Source of the DNA: Parvibaculaceae bacterium
Lineage (GTDB): Bacteria > Pseudomonadota > Alphaproteobacteria > Parvibaculales > Parvibaculaceae
NCBI GenBank assembly: GCA_028283765.1
Contig: JAPWJY010000002.1
Span: 124,001-188,000 of the forward strand
Length of the DNA: 64,000 bases
Direction: 5' to 3'
Part shown: in pieces, positions 35,250-45,779 of the stretch
Numbering within the stretch: the stretch's first letter is position 1
Layout: each line of letters starts with the position of its first letter
Made by a program: the position numbers and the translations under genes
Notes under the pieces: generated by a model
Database searches by the model: none
What the model was told of the DNA's origin: nothing
What the model saw: the letters and a program-made list of their open reading frames with translations, nothing else

Positions 35250-37997
35250 ATGTCCCGGTCCATGTCGCATGAAAACCTGAATGATTCCGTCTTCGAGCTG
35301 ATCGCCGAGCCGGTCCCCGGACCGGCCAGCGACGTTTCGCCCATGATGGCCCAGTACATGAAGATCAAGCAGGCGCATCCCGGCGCGCTGCTGTTCTATC
35401 GCATGGGCGATTTCTATGAACTCTTCTTCGACGATGCGGCAGCCGCCGCCGGAGCCCTCGACATCACGCTGACCAAACGCGGCAAGCATCTGGGCGAAGA
35501 TATCCCCATGTGCGGCGTGCCTGTGCATTCGCACGAAGCCTATCTTGAGAAGCTGATCCGCAAGGGCTTCAAGGTCGCCGTCTGCGAGCAGATCGAGGAT
35601 CCGGCCGAAGCCCGCAAGCGCGGCGGCAAATCCGTGGTTGCCCGGGCCGTCGTGCGGCTCGTCACGCCGGGCACGCTGACCGAGGACACGCTGCTCGACG
35701 CGCGCGCCAACAATTATCTGGCCGCGCTCGCCCGCACCGGGGACGGGCCGCTGGTCGGCATCGCCTGGGCGGACGTCTCGACGGGGCGCTTCGAGGTGAT
35801 CGCGGTCGAGGCGGATGCAGCAGGGACCGAGCTTGCCCGGATCGCGCCGGGCGAACTGCTGGTTGCCGACAATCTGCTGGCCGATCCCCGCTTCACCGGC
35901 GCCCTTGAAGCGCACCGGGCGATCCTTTCGCCGCTGCCGGCCCAGCGCTTCGATTCCGGCAATGGCGAGCGGCGGCTCAAGGCTCATTTCAGGCTCGGCG
36001 CGCTCGAAGGGCTCGGTGAATTCAGCCGGGCCGAAATCGCGGCGTGCGGCGCGCTGCTCGACTATATCGAACTGACGCAGGTTGGCCGCCTGCCGACGCT
36101 CGCCGCGCCGCGCCGGGTGATGCCCGACGACGCCATGGCCATCGACCCGGCGACACGGGCTAACCTTGAACTCACCCGCACGCTCAAGGGCGAAACCCGC
36201 GGCAGCCTGCTCCATGTGATCGACCGCACGGTGACGAGCGCCGGAGCGCGTGAACTTGGCGCACGCCTCGGCGCGCCGCTGACCGATCCCGAAAAAATCA
36301 ACCGGCGGCTCGACGCCATCGGCTGGTTTCTCGACAACCGCCCGTTGCGCGAGGACCTGCGCCGCACCCTCAAGCGCGCACCCGACATGGCGCGCGCGCT
36401 GTCGCGCCTTTCGCTCGGACGCGGCGGGCCGCGCGACCTCGCCGCCATCCGCGACGGGCTGGCTGTCGCCCACGCCATCGCGGGGCTTCTCGTCCGGGAG
36501 GGCGGCGGGCTGATCGCCGCGCCTGAAACCGTGGAGCGCGACCGCGCCGCCATCGCGACGGCAGGTGCCGCCCTTTGCGACACGCTGGGCGCGGCACTTG
36601 CGCCCGAGCTGCCCCTGATGGCGCGTGATGGTGGCTTCGTGGCGGCGAACCATGCCCCGGCGCTCGATGAATTGCGCCGCCTGCGCGACGACGCCCGCCG
36701 GGTGATCGCGGCGCTGCAATCGAAATATGCCGATCATACCGGCATCGGCACACTGAAAATCCGCCACAACAATGTGCTCGGCTACCACATCGAGGTTTCG
36801 CCCCGCCACGCCGACCCGCTGATGACAAGGCCGCTCAGCGAGACCTATATCCACCGCCAGACGCTGGCGAACGCCGTGCGCTTCACCACGGTGGAACTGG
36901 GCGAACTCGCCGGCCGGATTCACGAGGCGGCGGCGCGCGCGCTGGAACTGGAGCTTGAGATCTTCGACGGGCTCGTGCGCGCGGTGCTTGACGACAGCGC
37001 CACCATCTCGGCCTGCGCTGATGCGCTTGCCCGCCTCGACGCCGCCTCGGCGCTGGCGGAACTCGCCGCCGAACGGCGCTACACAAGGCCACTGGTGGAT
37101 GCGGGCCTTGCCTTTGAAATCCGGGGCGGCCGCCATCCGGTGGTGGAAATGGCGCTGGAACGCGACAATCAGGGCCCGTTCGTTTCCAACGATTGCGACC
37201 TTTCCGGCGACGATCCCGCCGACGGGCAACCGGCCCACCGGCTCTGGCTGCTGACCGGCCCCAACATGGCGGGCAAATCGACCTTTCTGCGCCAGAACGC
37301 CCTGATCGCCGTGCTCGCCCAGATGGGGAGTTTCGTGCCTGCCGATCAGGCCCGGATCGGCGTGGTCGACCGGCTGTTCAGCCGGGTCGGCGCCGCCGAC
37401 GATCTGGCGCGGGGCCGCTCGACCTTCATGGTGGAAATGGTGGAAACAGCCGCCATCCTCAATCAGGCGGGGCCCCGCTCGCTGGTCATTCTCGATGAAA
37501 TCGGCCGGGGTACCGCCACCTTCGACGGACTGTCCATCGCCTGGGCGACGGTGGAGAACCTGCATGAGGTCAACCGCTCGCGCGCACTCTTCGCCACCCA
37601 TTATCATGAGCTGACCGCGCTCAGCGAAAAGCTGCCGCACCTGATGAACGCGACCATGCGGGTGAAGGAGTGGAAGGGGGACGTCGTCTTTCTGCACGAG
37701 GTCGCGCAGGGCTCGGCCGATCGCTCCTACGGCATTCAGGTGGCCAGGCTCGCGGGCCTGCCCCCCGCTGTCATCGCCCGCGCGCGCGAGGTGCTGACCC
37801 TGCTGGAAAAGGGCGATAACAGCCGCGCGGTGAAATCGCTGGCAGACGAACTGCCCCTGTTCGAGCCGCGCTCAGGCCCGGGTTTCGCGGCAGGGGAAAA
37901 GAGCGCGGCGGAAAAGGCGCTTGAGGAGATTCACCCCGATGCGCTCAGCCCGCGCGAGGCACTGGACCTGATCTACAGGCTCAAGTCGCTCCTGTAG
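35250..37997 (+). CDS. mutS: DNA mismatch repair protein MutS
   Basis: This 915-aa ATPase recognises base mismatches. The mismatch-binding motif [11 protein letters not shown] places F55 and E57. The lever and clamp domains fill the middle, and the ATPase contains Walker [10 protein letters not shown] near residue 670, [18 protein letters not shown] and the FATHYHELT signature. The start may be 35250 or the ATG at 35262 (MSHENLN); neither has a clear ribosome binding site. It is 30 bp after the unrecognised gene and may be read with it. mutL is not in the window. Confidence 0.97.
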   Translation: MSRSMSHENLNDSVFELIAEPVPGPASDVSPMMAQYMKIKQAHPGALLFYRMGDFYELFFDDAAAAAGALDITLTKRGKHLGEDIPMCGVPVHSHEAYLEKLIRKGFKVAVCEQIEDPAEARKRGGKSVVARAVVRLVTPGTLTEDTLLDARANNYLAALARTGDGPLVGIAWADVSTGRFEVIAVEADAAGTELARIAPGELLVADNLLADPRFTGALEAHRAILSPLPAQRFDSGNGERRLKAHFRLGALEGLGEFSRAEIAACGALLDYIELTQVGRLPTLAAPRRVMPDDAMAIDPATRANLELTRTLKGETRGSLLHVIDRTVTSAGARELGARLGAPLTDPEKINRRLDAIGWFLDNRPLREDLRRTLKRAPDMARALSRLSLGRGGPRDLAAIRDGLAVAHAIAGLLVREGGGLIAAPETVERDRAAIATAGAALCDTLGAALAPELPLMARDGGFVAANHAPALDELRRLRDDARRVIAALQSKYADHTGIGTLKIRHNNVLGYHIEVSPRHADPLMTRPLSETYIHRQTLANAVRFTTVELGELAGRIHEAAARALELELEIFDGLVRAVLDDSATISACADALARLDAASALAELAAERRYTRPLVDAGLAFEIRGGRHPVVEMALERDNQGPFVSNDCDLSGDDPADGQPAHRLWLLTGPNMAGKSTFLRQNALIAVLAQMGSFVPADQARIGVVDRLFSRVGAADDLARGRSTFMVEMVETAAILNQAGPRSLVILDEIGRGTATFDGLSIAWATVENLHEVNRSRALFATHYHELTALSEKLPHLMNATMRVKEWKGDVVFLHEVAQGSADRSYGIQVARLAGLPPAVIARAREVLTLLEKGDNSRAVKSLADELPLFEPRSGPGFAAGEKSAAEKALEEIHPDALSPREALDLIYRLKSLL

Positions 37998-38011
37998 CGT
38001 TATAAAAGCAA

Positions 38012-38037
38012 AATGCCCCGGCGTAGACCGGGGCATT
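38012..38037 (-). terminator. Intrinsic terminator of the small exported protein gene
   Basis: A perfect 10-bp stem AATGCCCCGG/CCGGGGCATT with a 6-base loop is followed on the minus strand by TTTTGCTTTT. It ends the 65-aa gene at 38061 and lies between it and convergent mutS; on the plus strand there is no T tract. Confidence 0.8.
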
Positions 38038-38060
38038 CCGCAAGCAACAGCCTTCAAAAA

Positions 38061-38258
38061 TCAATTGGCCGCAGGAGCTGCAGGGGCAGCAGCCGGCTTG
38101 GCCGTCTTCTTGTGGGTGGTCTTCTTGTGATGGGCCTTCTTCGAGGTCTTCGCCGTCTGGGTGGTGGCGGCGGGAGCCGACGCGTCAGCAGCGAACGAAA
38201 TAGCGGGGGCAGCCATCAGGGAAGCGGCGAGAGTGGCTATTGCAAGGGTCTTGCGCAT
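38061..38258 (-). CDS. Small exported Ala/Lys/His-rich protein, Asr-like
   Basis: This 65-aa protein has a clear signal peptide (MRKTLAIATLAASLMAAPAISFA) and a mature part of about 42 residues made almost only of Ala, Lys, Thr, His and Pro (KKAHHKKTTHKKTAKPAAAP). This resembles E. coli Asr, the acid-shock protein, which is also a short, basic, low-complexity periplasmic protein with HHKK repeats. GGAG lies eight bases before the ATG and a strong terminator follows the stop, so it is a genuine single-gene transcript. The function is inferred from composition only. Confidence 0.75.
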   Translation of the reverse strand: MRKTLAIATLAASLMAAPAISFAADASAPAATTQTAKTSKKAHHKKTTHKKTAKPAAAPAAPAAN

Positions 38259-38564
38259 GGTTATATCTCCGAAGGTGCGCGGCTGCCACTATGAGCGCCG
38301 CAACATGGTCAAGGGCGGCGTTGCCCTCGGACACAAGACTCCCGCCATGACGTGGCGGCTTGCTGGCTGGATTATGGCCAAACGATGGCTGCGAATGAAA
38401 TCTTGGTAATGATCCGTGAGCTGAAACTTCAATATTTTCCTGTTTATAAAAACACCCGATGATTTTATGGCGGAATATCGAATTAGCTTCCATAAGCACA
38501 GCCGCTGCTGGCATCCAGGATGGATAAATATTAATGTCGCGACATGACGCTTCTGGAGACCTGA
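38259..38564. other. 306-bp divergent intergenic region upstream of glnD
   Basis: No gene is seen. The middle (about 38405-38540) is AT-rich compared with its surroundings and probably holds the promoters of glnD and of the small exported protein gene. A 12-bp perfect palindrome at 38534-38545 lies just before glnD. Confidence 0.6.
38534..38545. promoter_or_regulatory. 12-bp palindrome just upstream of glnD
   Basis: ATGTCGCGACAT is a perfect palindrome ending 19 bases before the glnD start codon, next to an AT-rich TAAATATTAA stretch that could be a -10 region. It could be an operator or a leader element; the binding factor is unknown. Confidence 0.35.
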
Positions 38565-41360
38565 ATGGCCCGCATACAGCCAAGCCTGCTTGAAATCGTG
38601 GACCCTGCCCGCCTGAAAGCGGCGCTGGATGCCCATGCCGCGGCCCATGAGGGCGACGAGGCCGCCATCAGGCGCGGGCTGGTCGAGATTCTCAAGGCCG
38701 CCCAGACAGCGGGACGCGACAAGGCGCGCGACCGGCTCGAACAGGGCGCGCATCGCGGCCGCACCTGTGCCCAGAGCCTGTGCTACCTGATGGATACGCT
38801 GATCGTTGCGCTCCATGATTTCGCCATCCAGCATGTCTTCCCGGTCGGCAATCCGAGCGAGGCGGAGCGGCTGTGCATCGGCGCCGTGGGCGGCTATGGC
38901 CGTGGCCTGCTGGCGCCCGGTTCCGACGTGGACCTCGTTTTCCTGCTGCCCTACAAGCAGACGGCCTGGGGCGAGAGCGTGGTGGAATTCATGCTCTACG
39001 CCCTTTGGGATCTGGGCCTCAAGGTCGGGCATTCCACCCGCACGGTGGATGAGTGCATCCGCATGGCGCTGGAGGATTTCACGATCCGCACCGCGCTGCT
39101 GGAAGCCCGCTATCTCTGCGGCGAACACACGCTCTACGACAGCCTGATCGTCCGCTTCGACAAGGAAGTGGTGGAAAACACCGGCAATGAATTTGTCGAG
39201 GCCAAACTCGCCGAACGCGACGTGCGCCACTCGCGCGCCGGGATGAGCCGCTATCTGGTCGAGCCCAACGTGAAGGAGGGCAAGGGCGGGCTGCGCGACC
39301 TCAACACCCTGTTCTGGATCGCCAAATATCTCTACCGGGTGCGCGAGCCCGCCGACCTTGTGCGCGCCGGCGTGTTCACGCAGGAGGAATATGCCAAGTT
39401 CCGTCGCGCCGACGATTTTCTCTGGGCCGTGCGCTGCGAGCTGCACTTCCTCACCGGCCGCGCGGAGGAACGCATCACCTTCGATCTTCAGACGGAAATG
39501 TCGAAGCGGCTGGGCTATCATGGCCATGGCGGGCTCAAGGGCGTCGAGCGCTTCATGAAGCATTATTTCCTGATCGCGAAGGACGTAGGCGATCTGACGC
39601 GCATCTTTTGTTCGGCCCTTGAAGAACAGCACCGCAAGAAGCCGCCTGCGATTGGCCGCTTCATGCAGGTGCTGCGCCGCAAGAAAGTGATCGAGGGCTT
39701 CACGGTCGAAAGCGGACGATTGACCGTGGAGAGCCCCTCCTTCTTCGAGCGCGACCCGGTCAACATCATCCGTATTTTCCATGTCGCGGATGAGCACGGG
39801 CTTGAAATCCACCCCTATGCCCTCCAGCTCGTCACCCGCTCGCTGAAGCTCATCGACAAGAACGTCCGCCGCAGCCCCGAGGCGAACGAGATATTCCTCA
39901 AGATACTCAGCTCCCGGAAAGACCCCGAACATACATTGCGCCTGATGAACGAGGCGGGTGTGCTGGGCCGCCTTGTCCATGACTTCGGCAAGATCGTGGC
40001 GCTGATGCAGTTCAACATGTATCACCACTTCACCGCCGACGAACATCTGATCCGCGCCATCGGCAATCTCTCATCCCTTGAAAAGGGCGCGTTCGCGAAG
40101 GAGGCCCCGCTCGCCACCCAGCTTGTCGGGCAGATTCACAATCGCGAAGCGCTCTATATGTCGGTGTTCCTCCACGACATCGCCAAGGGCAGGCCGGAGG
40201 ATCATTCGCACGCGGGCGCCGACATCGCCAAGAAGCTCTGCCCGCGCGTCGGCATGACGCCCGGCGAGACGGAAACCGTCGCCTGGCTCGTCCTCAACCA
40301 CCTCATCATGAGCGACGTGGCGCAGAAGCGCGATATATCGGACCCGCGCACCGTGCGCGATTTCGCCGATCTGGTACAAAGCCCCGAGCGGCTGAAGATG
40401 CTCTATATCCTCACCGTCGTCGACATCATGGCGGTTGGACCGGGCGTCTGGAACGGCTGGAAAAGCCAGCTCATGAGCGAGCTTTATTTCGCCACCGAAC
40501 AGCTGCTTCAGGGCGGCGACAGCACGCTGGATCGCGACCGCCGGGTCAATCTGGCCCGCGCCGACTTCGCCAAACAGATGAGCGACTGGAGCGAGCGCCG
40601 CCTCAAGGCCTATTACAAGCGGCATACGGACAGTTACTGGCTGTCGCTGCCGACCGAGGTTCATGTGCGCCACGCCCGCCTGATCGAGGAGGCCGACACC
40701 GATGGCCTGACGCTCCACGCCGATCCCGAACCGCTGCGCGACGCGACAGAGATCACGCTCTACAGCCCGGATCATCCGGGCCTCTTCTCGCGCTTTGCCG
40801 GAGCCTGCGCGGTGATGGGCCTCAACATCGTCGACGCCAAGATCTTCACGACCACCGACGGCATGGCGCTCGACACGATCTGGGTGCAGGATTCCAAGGG
40901 CGGCGCCATCGAGGAGACGCGCCGCATCCAGCGTCTGGAAGACATGATCCGCAAGGTGATGGCGGGCGACGTGCTGCCCCCGGACGAAATCGAGCAGCGC
41001 TTCAAGGCCGAGCGCCGGGTCGAGGCCTTCAGCCTCGAACCGCAGGTCTATATCGACAACGACATCTCCGACCGGTTCACCGTGATCGAGGTCAACGGGC
41101 TCGACCGCCCTGGCCTCGTCCACGCCCTGACCAAAGCGCTCTTCCATCTCGGGTTAACCATCGGCTCGGCCCATATCACCACCTTCGGCGAACGCGCGGT
41201 CGACGTTTTCTATGTCAAGGACGTGATCGGCCACAAGGTGACGAACGCCTCCAAGCGCCGCGCCGTCGAGCGCCATCTGCTGGAAGCGCTGGCCGATCCG
41301 ACCCAGCGCTCCCGGCCCCTGCGCCAGCGCAAGAAAGAGGATGTCGTCGCAGCGGAATAA
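38565..41360 (+). CDS. glnD: Bifunctional uridylyltransferase/uridylyl-removing enzyme GlnD
   Basis: This 931-aa enzyme senses glutamine and adds or removes UMP on PII proteins. The nucleotidyltransferase motif GGYGRGLLAPGSDVDL is at about 109-124. The HD hydrolase domain (HDIAKGRPEDHS) is near residue 537. Two C-terminal ACT domains begin near ITLYSPDHPGLFSRFAGACAVMG and FTVIEVNGLDRPGLVHALTKALFHLG. The ATG has GGAGAC upstream. It ends at a bidirectional terminator shared with pnp. mutS and glnD lie close together, as in other alphaproteobacteria. Confidence 0.97.
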   Translation: MARIQPSLLEIVDPARLKAALDAHAAAHEGDEAAIRRGLVEILKAAQTAGRDKARDRLEQGAHRGRTCAQSLCYLMDTLIVALHDFAIQHVFPVGNPSEAERLCIGAVGGYGRGLLAPGSDVDLVFLLPYKQTAWGESVVEFMLYALWDLGLKVGHSTRTVDECIRMALEDFTIRTALLEARYLCGEHTLYDSLIVRFDKEVVENTGNEFVEAKLAERDVRHSRAGMSRYLVEPNVKEGKGGLRDLNTLFWIAKYLYRVREPADLVRAGVFTQEEYAKFRRADDFLWAVRCELHFLTGRAEERITFDLQTEMSKRLGYHGHGGLKGVERFMKHYFLIAKDVGDLTRIFCSALEEQHRKKPPAIGRFMQVLRRKKVIEGFTVESGRLTVESPSFFERDPVNIIRIFHVADEHGLEIHPYALQLVTRSLKLIDKNVRRSPEANEIFLKILSSRKDPEHTLRLMNEAGVLGRLVHDFGKIVALMQFNMYHHFTADEHLIRAIGNLSSLEKGAFAKEAPLATQLVGQIHNREALYMSVFLHDIAKGRPEDHSHAGADIAKKLCPRVGMTPGETETVAWLVLNHLIMSDVAQKRDISDPRTVRDFADLVQSPERLKMLYILTVVDIMAVGPGVWNGWKSQLMSELYFATEQLLQGGDSTLDRDRRVNLARADFAKQMSDWSERRLKAYYKRHTDSYWLSLPTEVHVRHARLIEEADTDGLTLHADPEPLRDATEITLYSPDHPGLFSRFAGACAVMGLNIVDAKIFTTTDGMALDTIWVQDSKGGAIEETRRIQRLEDMIRKVMAGDVLPPDEIEQRFKAERRVEAFSLEPQVYIDNDISDRFTVIEVNGLDRPGLVHALTKALFHLGLTIGSAHITTFGERAVDVFYVKDVIGHKVTNASKRRAVERHLLEALADPTQRSRPLRQRKKEDVVAAE

Positions 41361-41392
41361 GGCGGCCCTTTTCATCCGCATCCAGACAAGCA

Positions 41393-41422
41393 AAAAGCGC
41401 GGAAGTTTCCTTCCGCGCTTTT
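41393..41422. terminator. Bidirectional intrinsic terminator between glnD and pnp
   Basis: AAAAGCGCGGAAG and CTTCCGCGCTTTT form a perfect 13-bp stem with a TTTC loop. The A and T runs at its ends make it work in both directions, ending glnD on the plus strand and pnp on the minus strand. Confidence 0.88.
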
Positions 41423-41443
41423 CATTTATTCGTAACTGACCGA

Positions 41444-43630
41444 TCAGTTGCGACGGGGACGGCGGGGACCGCGTTCGCCCGCATTGGCGTTGGCGGCGCT
41501 GGCGTGATCCGCCTCGTCGACGCCTTCGATCGCCTCGCCGGTTTCCTGATTGACCGCGCGCATGGACAGACGCACCTTGCCGCGATCATCGAAGCCCAGC
41601 AGCTTGACCTTGACCTTCTGGCCTTCCTGCACCACGTCCGTCACCTTCTCGACGCGCGTCGGCGCGAGCTGTGAAATGTGGACGAGGCCGTCACGCGGGC
41701 CGAAGAAGTTGATGAACGCGCCGAACTCGACGACCTTCACAACCGTGCCATCATAGATCGCGCCGATTTCGGGCTCCGCGACGATGCCGCGAATCCAGTC
41801 GATGGCGGCCTTGATCGAGGCTGCGTCATTCGACGCCACCTTGATGGTGCCATCATCCGAAATGTCGATCTTCGCGCCGGTCTTCTCGACGATCTCGCGA
41901 ACGACCTTGCCGCCGGTGCCGATCACTTCACGGATCTTGTCGGTGGGGACGGTCACGACCTCGATACGGGGAGCAAACTCGCCCAGTTCCGAACGCGAGG
42001 AGGACAGCGCCTTCGACATTTCGCCCAGAATGTGCTGACGCCCACCCTTGGCCTGGTCGAGGGCGATCTTCATGATCTCCTCGGTGATGCCCGTGATCTT
42101 GATGTCCATCTGGAGGGCGGTGATGCCTTCCGAGGTACCGGCCACCTTGAAGTCCATGTCGCCCAGATGATCTTCATCACCCAGAATGTCGGAGAGGACA
42201 GCGAAGCGATCGCCTTCCTTGATCAGGCCCATGGCGATACCGGCGCAGGGGCGCGCCAGCGGCACGCCCGCATCCATCATCGACAGCGAGGAACCGCAGA
42301 CGGTCGCCATCGAGGAGGAGCCGTTCGACTCGGTGATCTCGGAGACGAGACGGATGGTATAGGGGAAGTTGGTCTTGGCCGGCAGCAGAGGGCGCAGCGC
42401 GCGCCATGCGAGCTTGCCATGGCCGATTTCGCGGCGTCCCGGCGAACCCATACGGCCCGTTTCACCGACCGAATAGGGCGGGAAATTGTAGTGCAGCAGG
42501 AAGTTTTCCTTGTAGGTGCCTTCCAGCGCGTCGATGAACTGTTCGTCATCGCCGGTGCCGAGCGTGGCCACCACCAGCGCCTGCGTCTCGCCGCGGGTAA
42601 AGAGCGAGCTGCCATGAGCGCGCGGCAGAATGCCCACTTCCGAAACGATGGGACGGACGGTTTCGAGATTGCGGCCGTCGATGCGCAGCCTGGTGTCGAG
42701 GATCGCGTTGCGGACGATGTCCTTTTCCAGATCCTTGAACAGGCCGGAGAGCAGAACGTCATCCACGGCATCGCCATTGTCCGGGTTGGCAAGGGCAGCC
42801 CTGGCGGCGTCCTTCACCTTGGCGATCAGCTCATGGCGGGCCACCTTGTCGGCCTGCGCATAGGCATCGCGCAGACCGGCTTCGGCCAGCGACTTGAGCT
42901 TTTCATAGACGGCCGAATTATCCTTGACCGCAACCGCGCGCGGCTCCTTCGCGCAACGCTCGGCAAAGCGGATGATGCCGTCGATCACCGGCTGGAAGCC
43001 GCGATGGCCGAACATGACCGCGCCGAGCATGACGTCCTCGGAAAGCTCATGGGCTTCCGATTCCACCATCAGCACGGCATCGCCGGTACCCGCCACGACC
43101 AGATCGAGCCTGGAGCCGCCGAGCGTGTCGATCAGCGGGTTCAGCACGTATTCGCCGTTGATGTAGCCGACGCGCGCCGCGCCGACCGGGCCGAGGAACG
43201 GCACGCCGGAAATGGTCAGCGCCGCAGAGGCCGCCACCATCGCCACGATGTCGGGATCGTTTTCCATGTCATGGGCGAGCACGGTGACGACGACCTGGGT
43301 TTCATTCTTGAACCCGTTGGCGAACAGCGGACGGATCGGACGGTCGATCAGGCGGGAAACCAGGGTTTCCTTTTCCGACGGACGGCCTTCACGCTTGAAA
43401 AAGCCGCCGGGGATCTTGCCCGCAGCGTAGGTCTTTTCCTGATAGTTCACGGTCAGCGGGAAAAAATCGATGCCCGGCTTGGGCGAGCGTTGCGCGACCA
43501 CGGTCGCGAGCACTGTCGTCTCGCCATAGGTGGCAAGCACGGCCCCGTCAGCCTGACGGGCGATCTTGCCCGATTCCAGGGTGAGGGTGCGGCCGCCCCA
43601 CTCAAATTCTTCGCGAGTAACTTCAAACAT
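41444..43630 (-). CDS. pnp: Polyribonucleotide nucleotidyltransferase (PNPase)
   Basis: This 728-aa phosphorolytic exoribonuclease is part of the RNA degradosome. It has two RNase-PH-like halves ([56 protein letters not shown]), a KH domain ([20 protein letters not shown]) and a C-terminal S1 domain ([33 protein letters not shown]). The ATG at 43630 has AGGAA upstream. It follows rpsO after 331 bp containing a hairpin that may take part in autoregulation. Confidence 0.97.
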   Translation of the reverse strand: MFEVTREEFEWGGRTLTLESGKIARQADGAVLATYGETTVLATVVAQRSPKPGIDFFPLTVNYQEKTYAAGKIPGGFFKREGRPSEKETLVSRLIDRPIRPLFANGFKNETQVVVTVLAHDMENDPDIVAMVAASAALTISGVPFLGPVGAARVGYINGEYVLNPLIDTLGGSRLDLVVAGTGDAVLMVESEAHELSEDVMLGAVMFGHRGFQPVIDGIIRFAERCAKEPRAVAVKDNSAVYEKLKSLAEAGLRDAYAQADKVARHELIAKVKDAARAALANPDNGDAVDDVLLSGLFKDLEKDIVRNAILDTRLRIDGRNLETVRPIVSEVGILPRAHGSSLFTRGETQALVVATLGTGDDEQFIDALEGTYKENFLLHYNFPPYSVGETGRMGSPGRREIGHGKLAWRALRPLLPAKTNFPYTIRLVSEITESNGSSSMATVCGSSLSMMDAGVPLARPCAGIAMGLIKEGDRFAVLSDILGDEDHLGDMDFKVAGTSEGITALQMDIKITGITEEIMKIALDQAKGGRQHILGEMSKALSSSRSELGEFAPRIEVVTVPTDKIREVIGTGGKVVREIVEKTGAKIDISDDGTIKVASNDAASIKAAIDWIRGIVAEPEIGAIYDGTVVKVVEFGAFINFFGPRDGLVHISQLAPTRVEKVTDVVQEGQKVKVKLLGFDDRGKVRLSMRAVNQETGEAIEGVDEADHASAANANAGERGPRRPRRN

Positions 43631-43961
43631 ATGTATTTCCTGTCTAACGCTGCCGCCGTTCTTGCGTTCAATGCTTCTCTTCGGCCAGCCAGCGCCTTGT
43701 TGCCGCACATCCCGCGCGGCCGGACAATGGATGATGATCGCGGTGCCCACCGGCCTGCCCAGTGCAGACCCGTAAATGCGCGTGGGGCCTTGCAGGGGAG
43801 ACAAACCCATACAAGGCCCAACCACGAACAATCGTTCCATTAACGGACGAATGTCTCTTTGGTAGCGGCCGGCTGCTGCCCGCATACAGGCGGACGACAG
43901 ACGGCATGAGCGCCGGAGCGGCCTTCTCGCAATGGAGCGGCCGTCCCGGCACAAGGCATCC
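43631..43961 (-). promoter_or_regulatory. 331-bp rpsO-pnp spacer, pnp leader with long-range hairpin
   Basis: No gene is seen here. On the minus strand GGGCCTTG (43819-43812) pairs perfectly with CAAGGCCC (43792-43785) around 19 bases. In E. coli the equivalent spacer folds into an RNase III-cut hairpin through which PNPase represses its own synthesis; the position fits, but the sequence alone does not prove it. Confidence 0.4.
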
Positions 43962-44231
43962 TTAACGCCGGATACCGAGCCGCGCGATCAGGGCGGCATA
44001 GCGCGCCTGATCCTTGGCCTTCACGTAATCGAGAAGGCTGCGTCGCGTGCTGACCAGCTTGAGCAGACCACGGCGGGAATGGTTATCCTTCGCGTGGGTC
44101 TTGAAATGGCCGGTGAGGTTGGTGATACGCTCCGTGAGGATCGCGACCTGTACTTCCGGTGACCCGGTGTCGCCTTCCTTGGTGGCATATTCCTTGATCA
44201 GTTCGCCTTTGCGTTCTGCCGTAATCGACAT
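43962..44231 (-). CDS. rpsO: 30S ribosomal protein S15
   Basis: This 89-aa protein binds 16S rRNA at the central domain and helps bridge the subunits. The sequence [36 protein letters not shown] and [20 protein letters not shown] match the family across its full length. AGGAG precedes the ATG. It is 14 bp downstream of truB, as in the conserved infB-rbfA-truB-rpsO-pnp order. Confidence 0.98.
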   Translation of the reverse strand: MSITAERKGELIKEYATKEGDTGSPEVQVAILTERITNLTGHFKTHAKDNHSRRGLLKLVSTRRSLLDYVKAKDQARYAALIARLGIRR

Positions 44232-44244
44232 CGGGATCTCCTAT

Positions 44245-45168
44245 TCAGGGGAGTTGAAACACACGAACGGGCTTCAGCTCCCCCCTTTCATATTCGGTGA
44301 GAGCCACAGGGTTGCCCCTGTGCATGGCCAGAACCGAACCGGAAAGGATGGGAGCATCACGCCCGCGCATCATCACAGCCTGACCCTGTCTCAATCGGGC
44401 TGCCTCCTGCTCGCTTACGGCAAGCGCCGGGATGTCGTCCAGCGCAGTCTCAAGCGGGCACAGGTATGCCGACAGGGTCTCTGTGTCGGCGGCACTATGG
44501 CCCAGAGACCAGATTTTATCCAGAGGAATCGCCTCGGCCTCGCCAAAGGGGCCCACCCGGGTGCGCCGGAGCACGGCGATATGCCCCCGGCAACCCAGCA
44601 TTTCGCCCATGTCGCGGGCGATCGAGCGGACGTAAGTGCCTTTGGAACAAAGGATTTCAAATTCGGCATGGTCGGCGTCGGGCCGCCCCACCAGCCGGGC
44701 CTCATGGATCGTGACCCGGCGCGGCGTCAGCGTCACGTCCTCGCCTGCCCGGGCCAGATCATAGGCCCGCTCGCCCGCCACCCTGACGGCGGAAAAGCGC
44801 GGCGGCAACTGGTCGATCTCGCCGGTGAAGCACGTCAGGGCCGCCTCGATTTCATGATCCGACGGGCGCAGCTCGCTGGTGGCGATGGGAACCCCCTCCC
44901 GGTCGTCGGTATCGGTGGCGATGCCGAAACGGACGGTGAAACGATAGGTCTTGGTCGCGTCCATGATGAAGGGGACGGTCTTGGTCGCCTCACCCAGCGC
45001 CACGGCCAGAATGCCGGTCGCCAGCGGATCGAGCGTGCCCGCATGCCCGCCCTTCTGCGCATTATAGGCGCGCCGGACCCGGGAAACGGTGTCGGTCGAG
45101 GTGACGCCGAGCGGCTTGTCGACAATGACCCAGCCGGAAACCGGATCGCCCTTCTTGCGCCGGCCCAT
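44245..45168 (-). CDS. truB: tRNA pseudouridine(55) synthase TruB
   Basis: This 307-aa enzyme makes pseudouridine 55 in the T loop of tRNAs. The catalytic Asp is D47 in GGHAGTLDPLATGIL. The N-terminal GWVIVDKPLGVTSTD, RFGIATDTDDREG and the KGTYVRSIARDMGEMLG motif are present, with a C-terminal PUA-like part. It starts three bases after the rbfA stop, so the two are coupled. Confidence 0.97.
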   Translation of the reverse strand: MGRRKKGDPVSGWVIVDKPLGVTSTDTVSRVRRAYNAQKGGHAGTLDPLATGILAVALGEATKTVPFIMDATKTYRFTVRFGIATDTDDREGVPIATSELRPSDHEIEAALTCFTGEIDQLPPRFSAVRVAGERAYDLARAGEDVTLTPRRVTIHEARLVGRPDADHAEFEILCSKGTYVRSIARDMGEMLGCRGHIAVLRRTRVGPFGEAEAIPLDKIWSLGHSAADTETLSAYLCPLETALDDIPALAVSEQEAARLRQGQAVMMRGRDAPILSGSVLAMHRGNPVALTEYERGELKPVRVFQLP

Positions 45169-45171
45169 GGC

Positions 45172-45696
45172 TCAGCTCACTCCGCCGGGAGCATCGTCGT
45201 CCTCATCCTCATCATCTTCCCCCTCAGGCCCGTCATCATCGAACGCGCCGTCGCCATAGCCCGTATTGCGTTCGAGATCGCGGGCGACCTCGGGGGAATA
45301 GAGCAACCGGTCAAGCTCGGCCGCCTTGTCGAAGGACTTGTCCTCCTCGAACAGCAGGCTCGGCATGAACTTGAAGGTGATCTCCCGGGCCAGTTCACCG
45401 CGCAGATAGCCCTGGCTGCGGCGCAGCGCCTTGACGACCGCCGATCCATCGCCACCGCCAAGCGGGGAAACGAAACAGACGGCATGGCGCATGTCGGGAC
45501 TCATGCGGACTTCGGAAACGGTGATGGAGCGGCCGGCCAGATCCGGATCGCGCACCTCGCCGCGCGCCAGTATTTCCGCGAGAGCGCGGCGCACAAGCTC
45601 GCCTGCGCGCAACTGGCGCTGGCTTGGCGGCCGCGCGCCGCCCTTTTTCTTTTTGCCCCTTGAGGCCGGTTTGCGTTGCTGGGTCATGGGTTTCAA
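45172..45696 (-). CDS. rbfA: 30S ribosome-binding factor RbfA
   Basis: This 174-aa ribosome maturation factor carries the KH-like fold (LRAGELVRRALAEILARGEV, ITVSEVRMSPDMRHAVCFVSPL, LRGELAREITFKFMPSLLFEED). The N-terminus is basic (RGKKKKGG) and the C-terminal ~35 residues are strongly acidic (GPEGEDDEDEDDDAP), both beyond the core domain. The start may be 45696 or the ATG at 45687. It follows infB after a GC-rich hairpin. Confidence 0.95.
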   Translation of the reverse strand: MKPMTQQRKPASRGKKKKGGARPPSQRQLRAGELVRRALAEILARGEVRDPDLAGRSITVSEVRMSPDMRHAVCFVSPLGGGDGSAVVKALRRSQGYLRGELAREITFKFMPSLLFEEDKSFDKAAELDRLLYSPEVARDLERNTGYGDGAFDDDGPEGEDDEDEDDDAPGGVS

Positions 45697-45731
45697 ATCT
45701 CTCGGACATCAGCGCAGGGCTGAAATGATGA

Positions 45732-45752
45732 CCCCCGGGACAAGCCCGGGGG
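45732..45752. terminator. GC-rich hairpin between infB and rbfA
   Basis: CCCCCGGG/CCCGGGGG form a perfect 8-bp stem with a 5-base loop. No T tract follows, so it is more likely an attenuator or mRNA-stability hairpin inside the operon than a full terminator. Confidence 0.35.
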
Positions 45753-45779
45753 ATCATGTTCTTCAACACACAACAGGGC

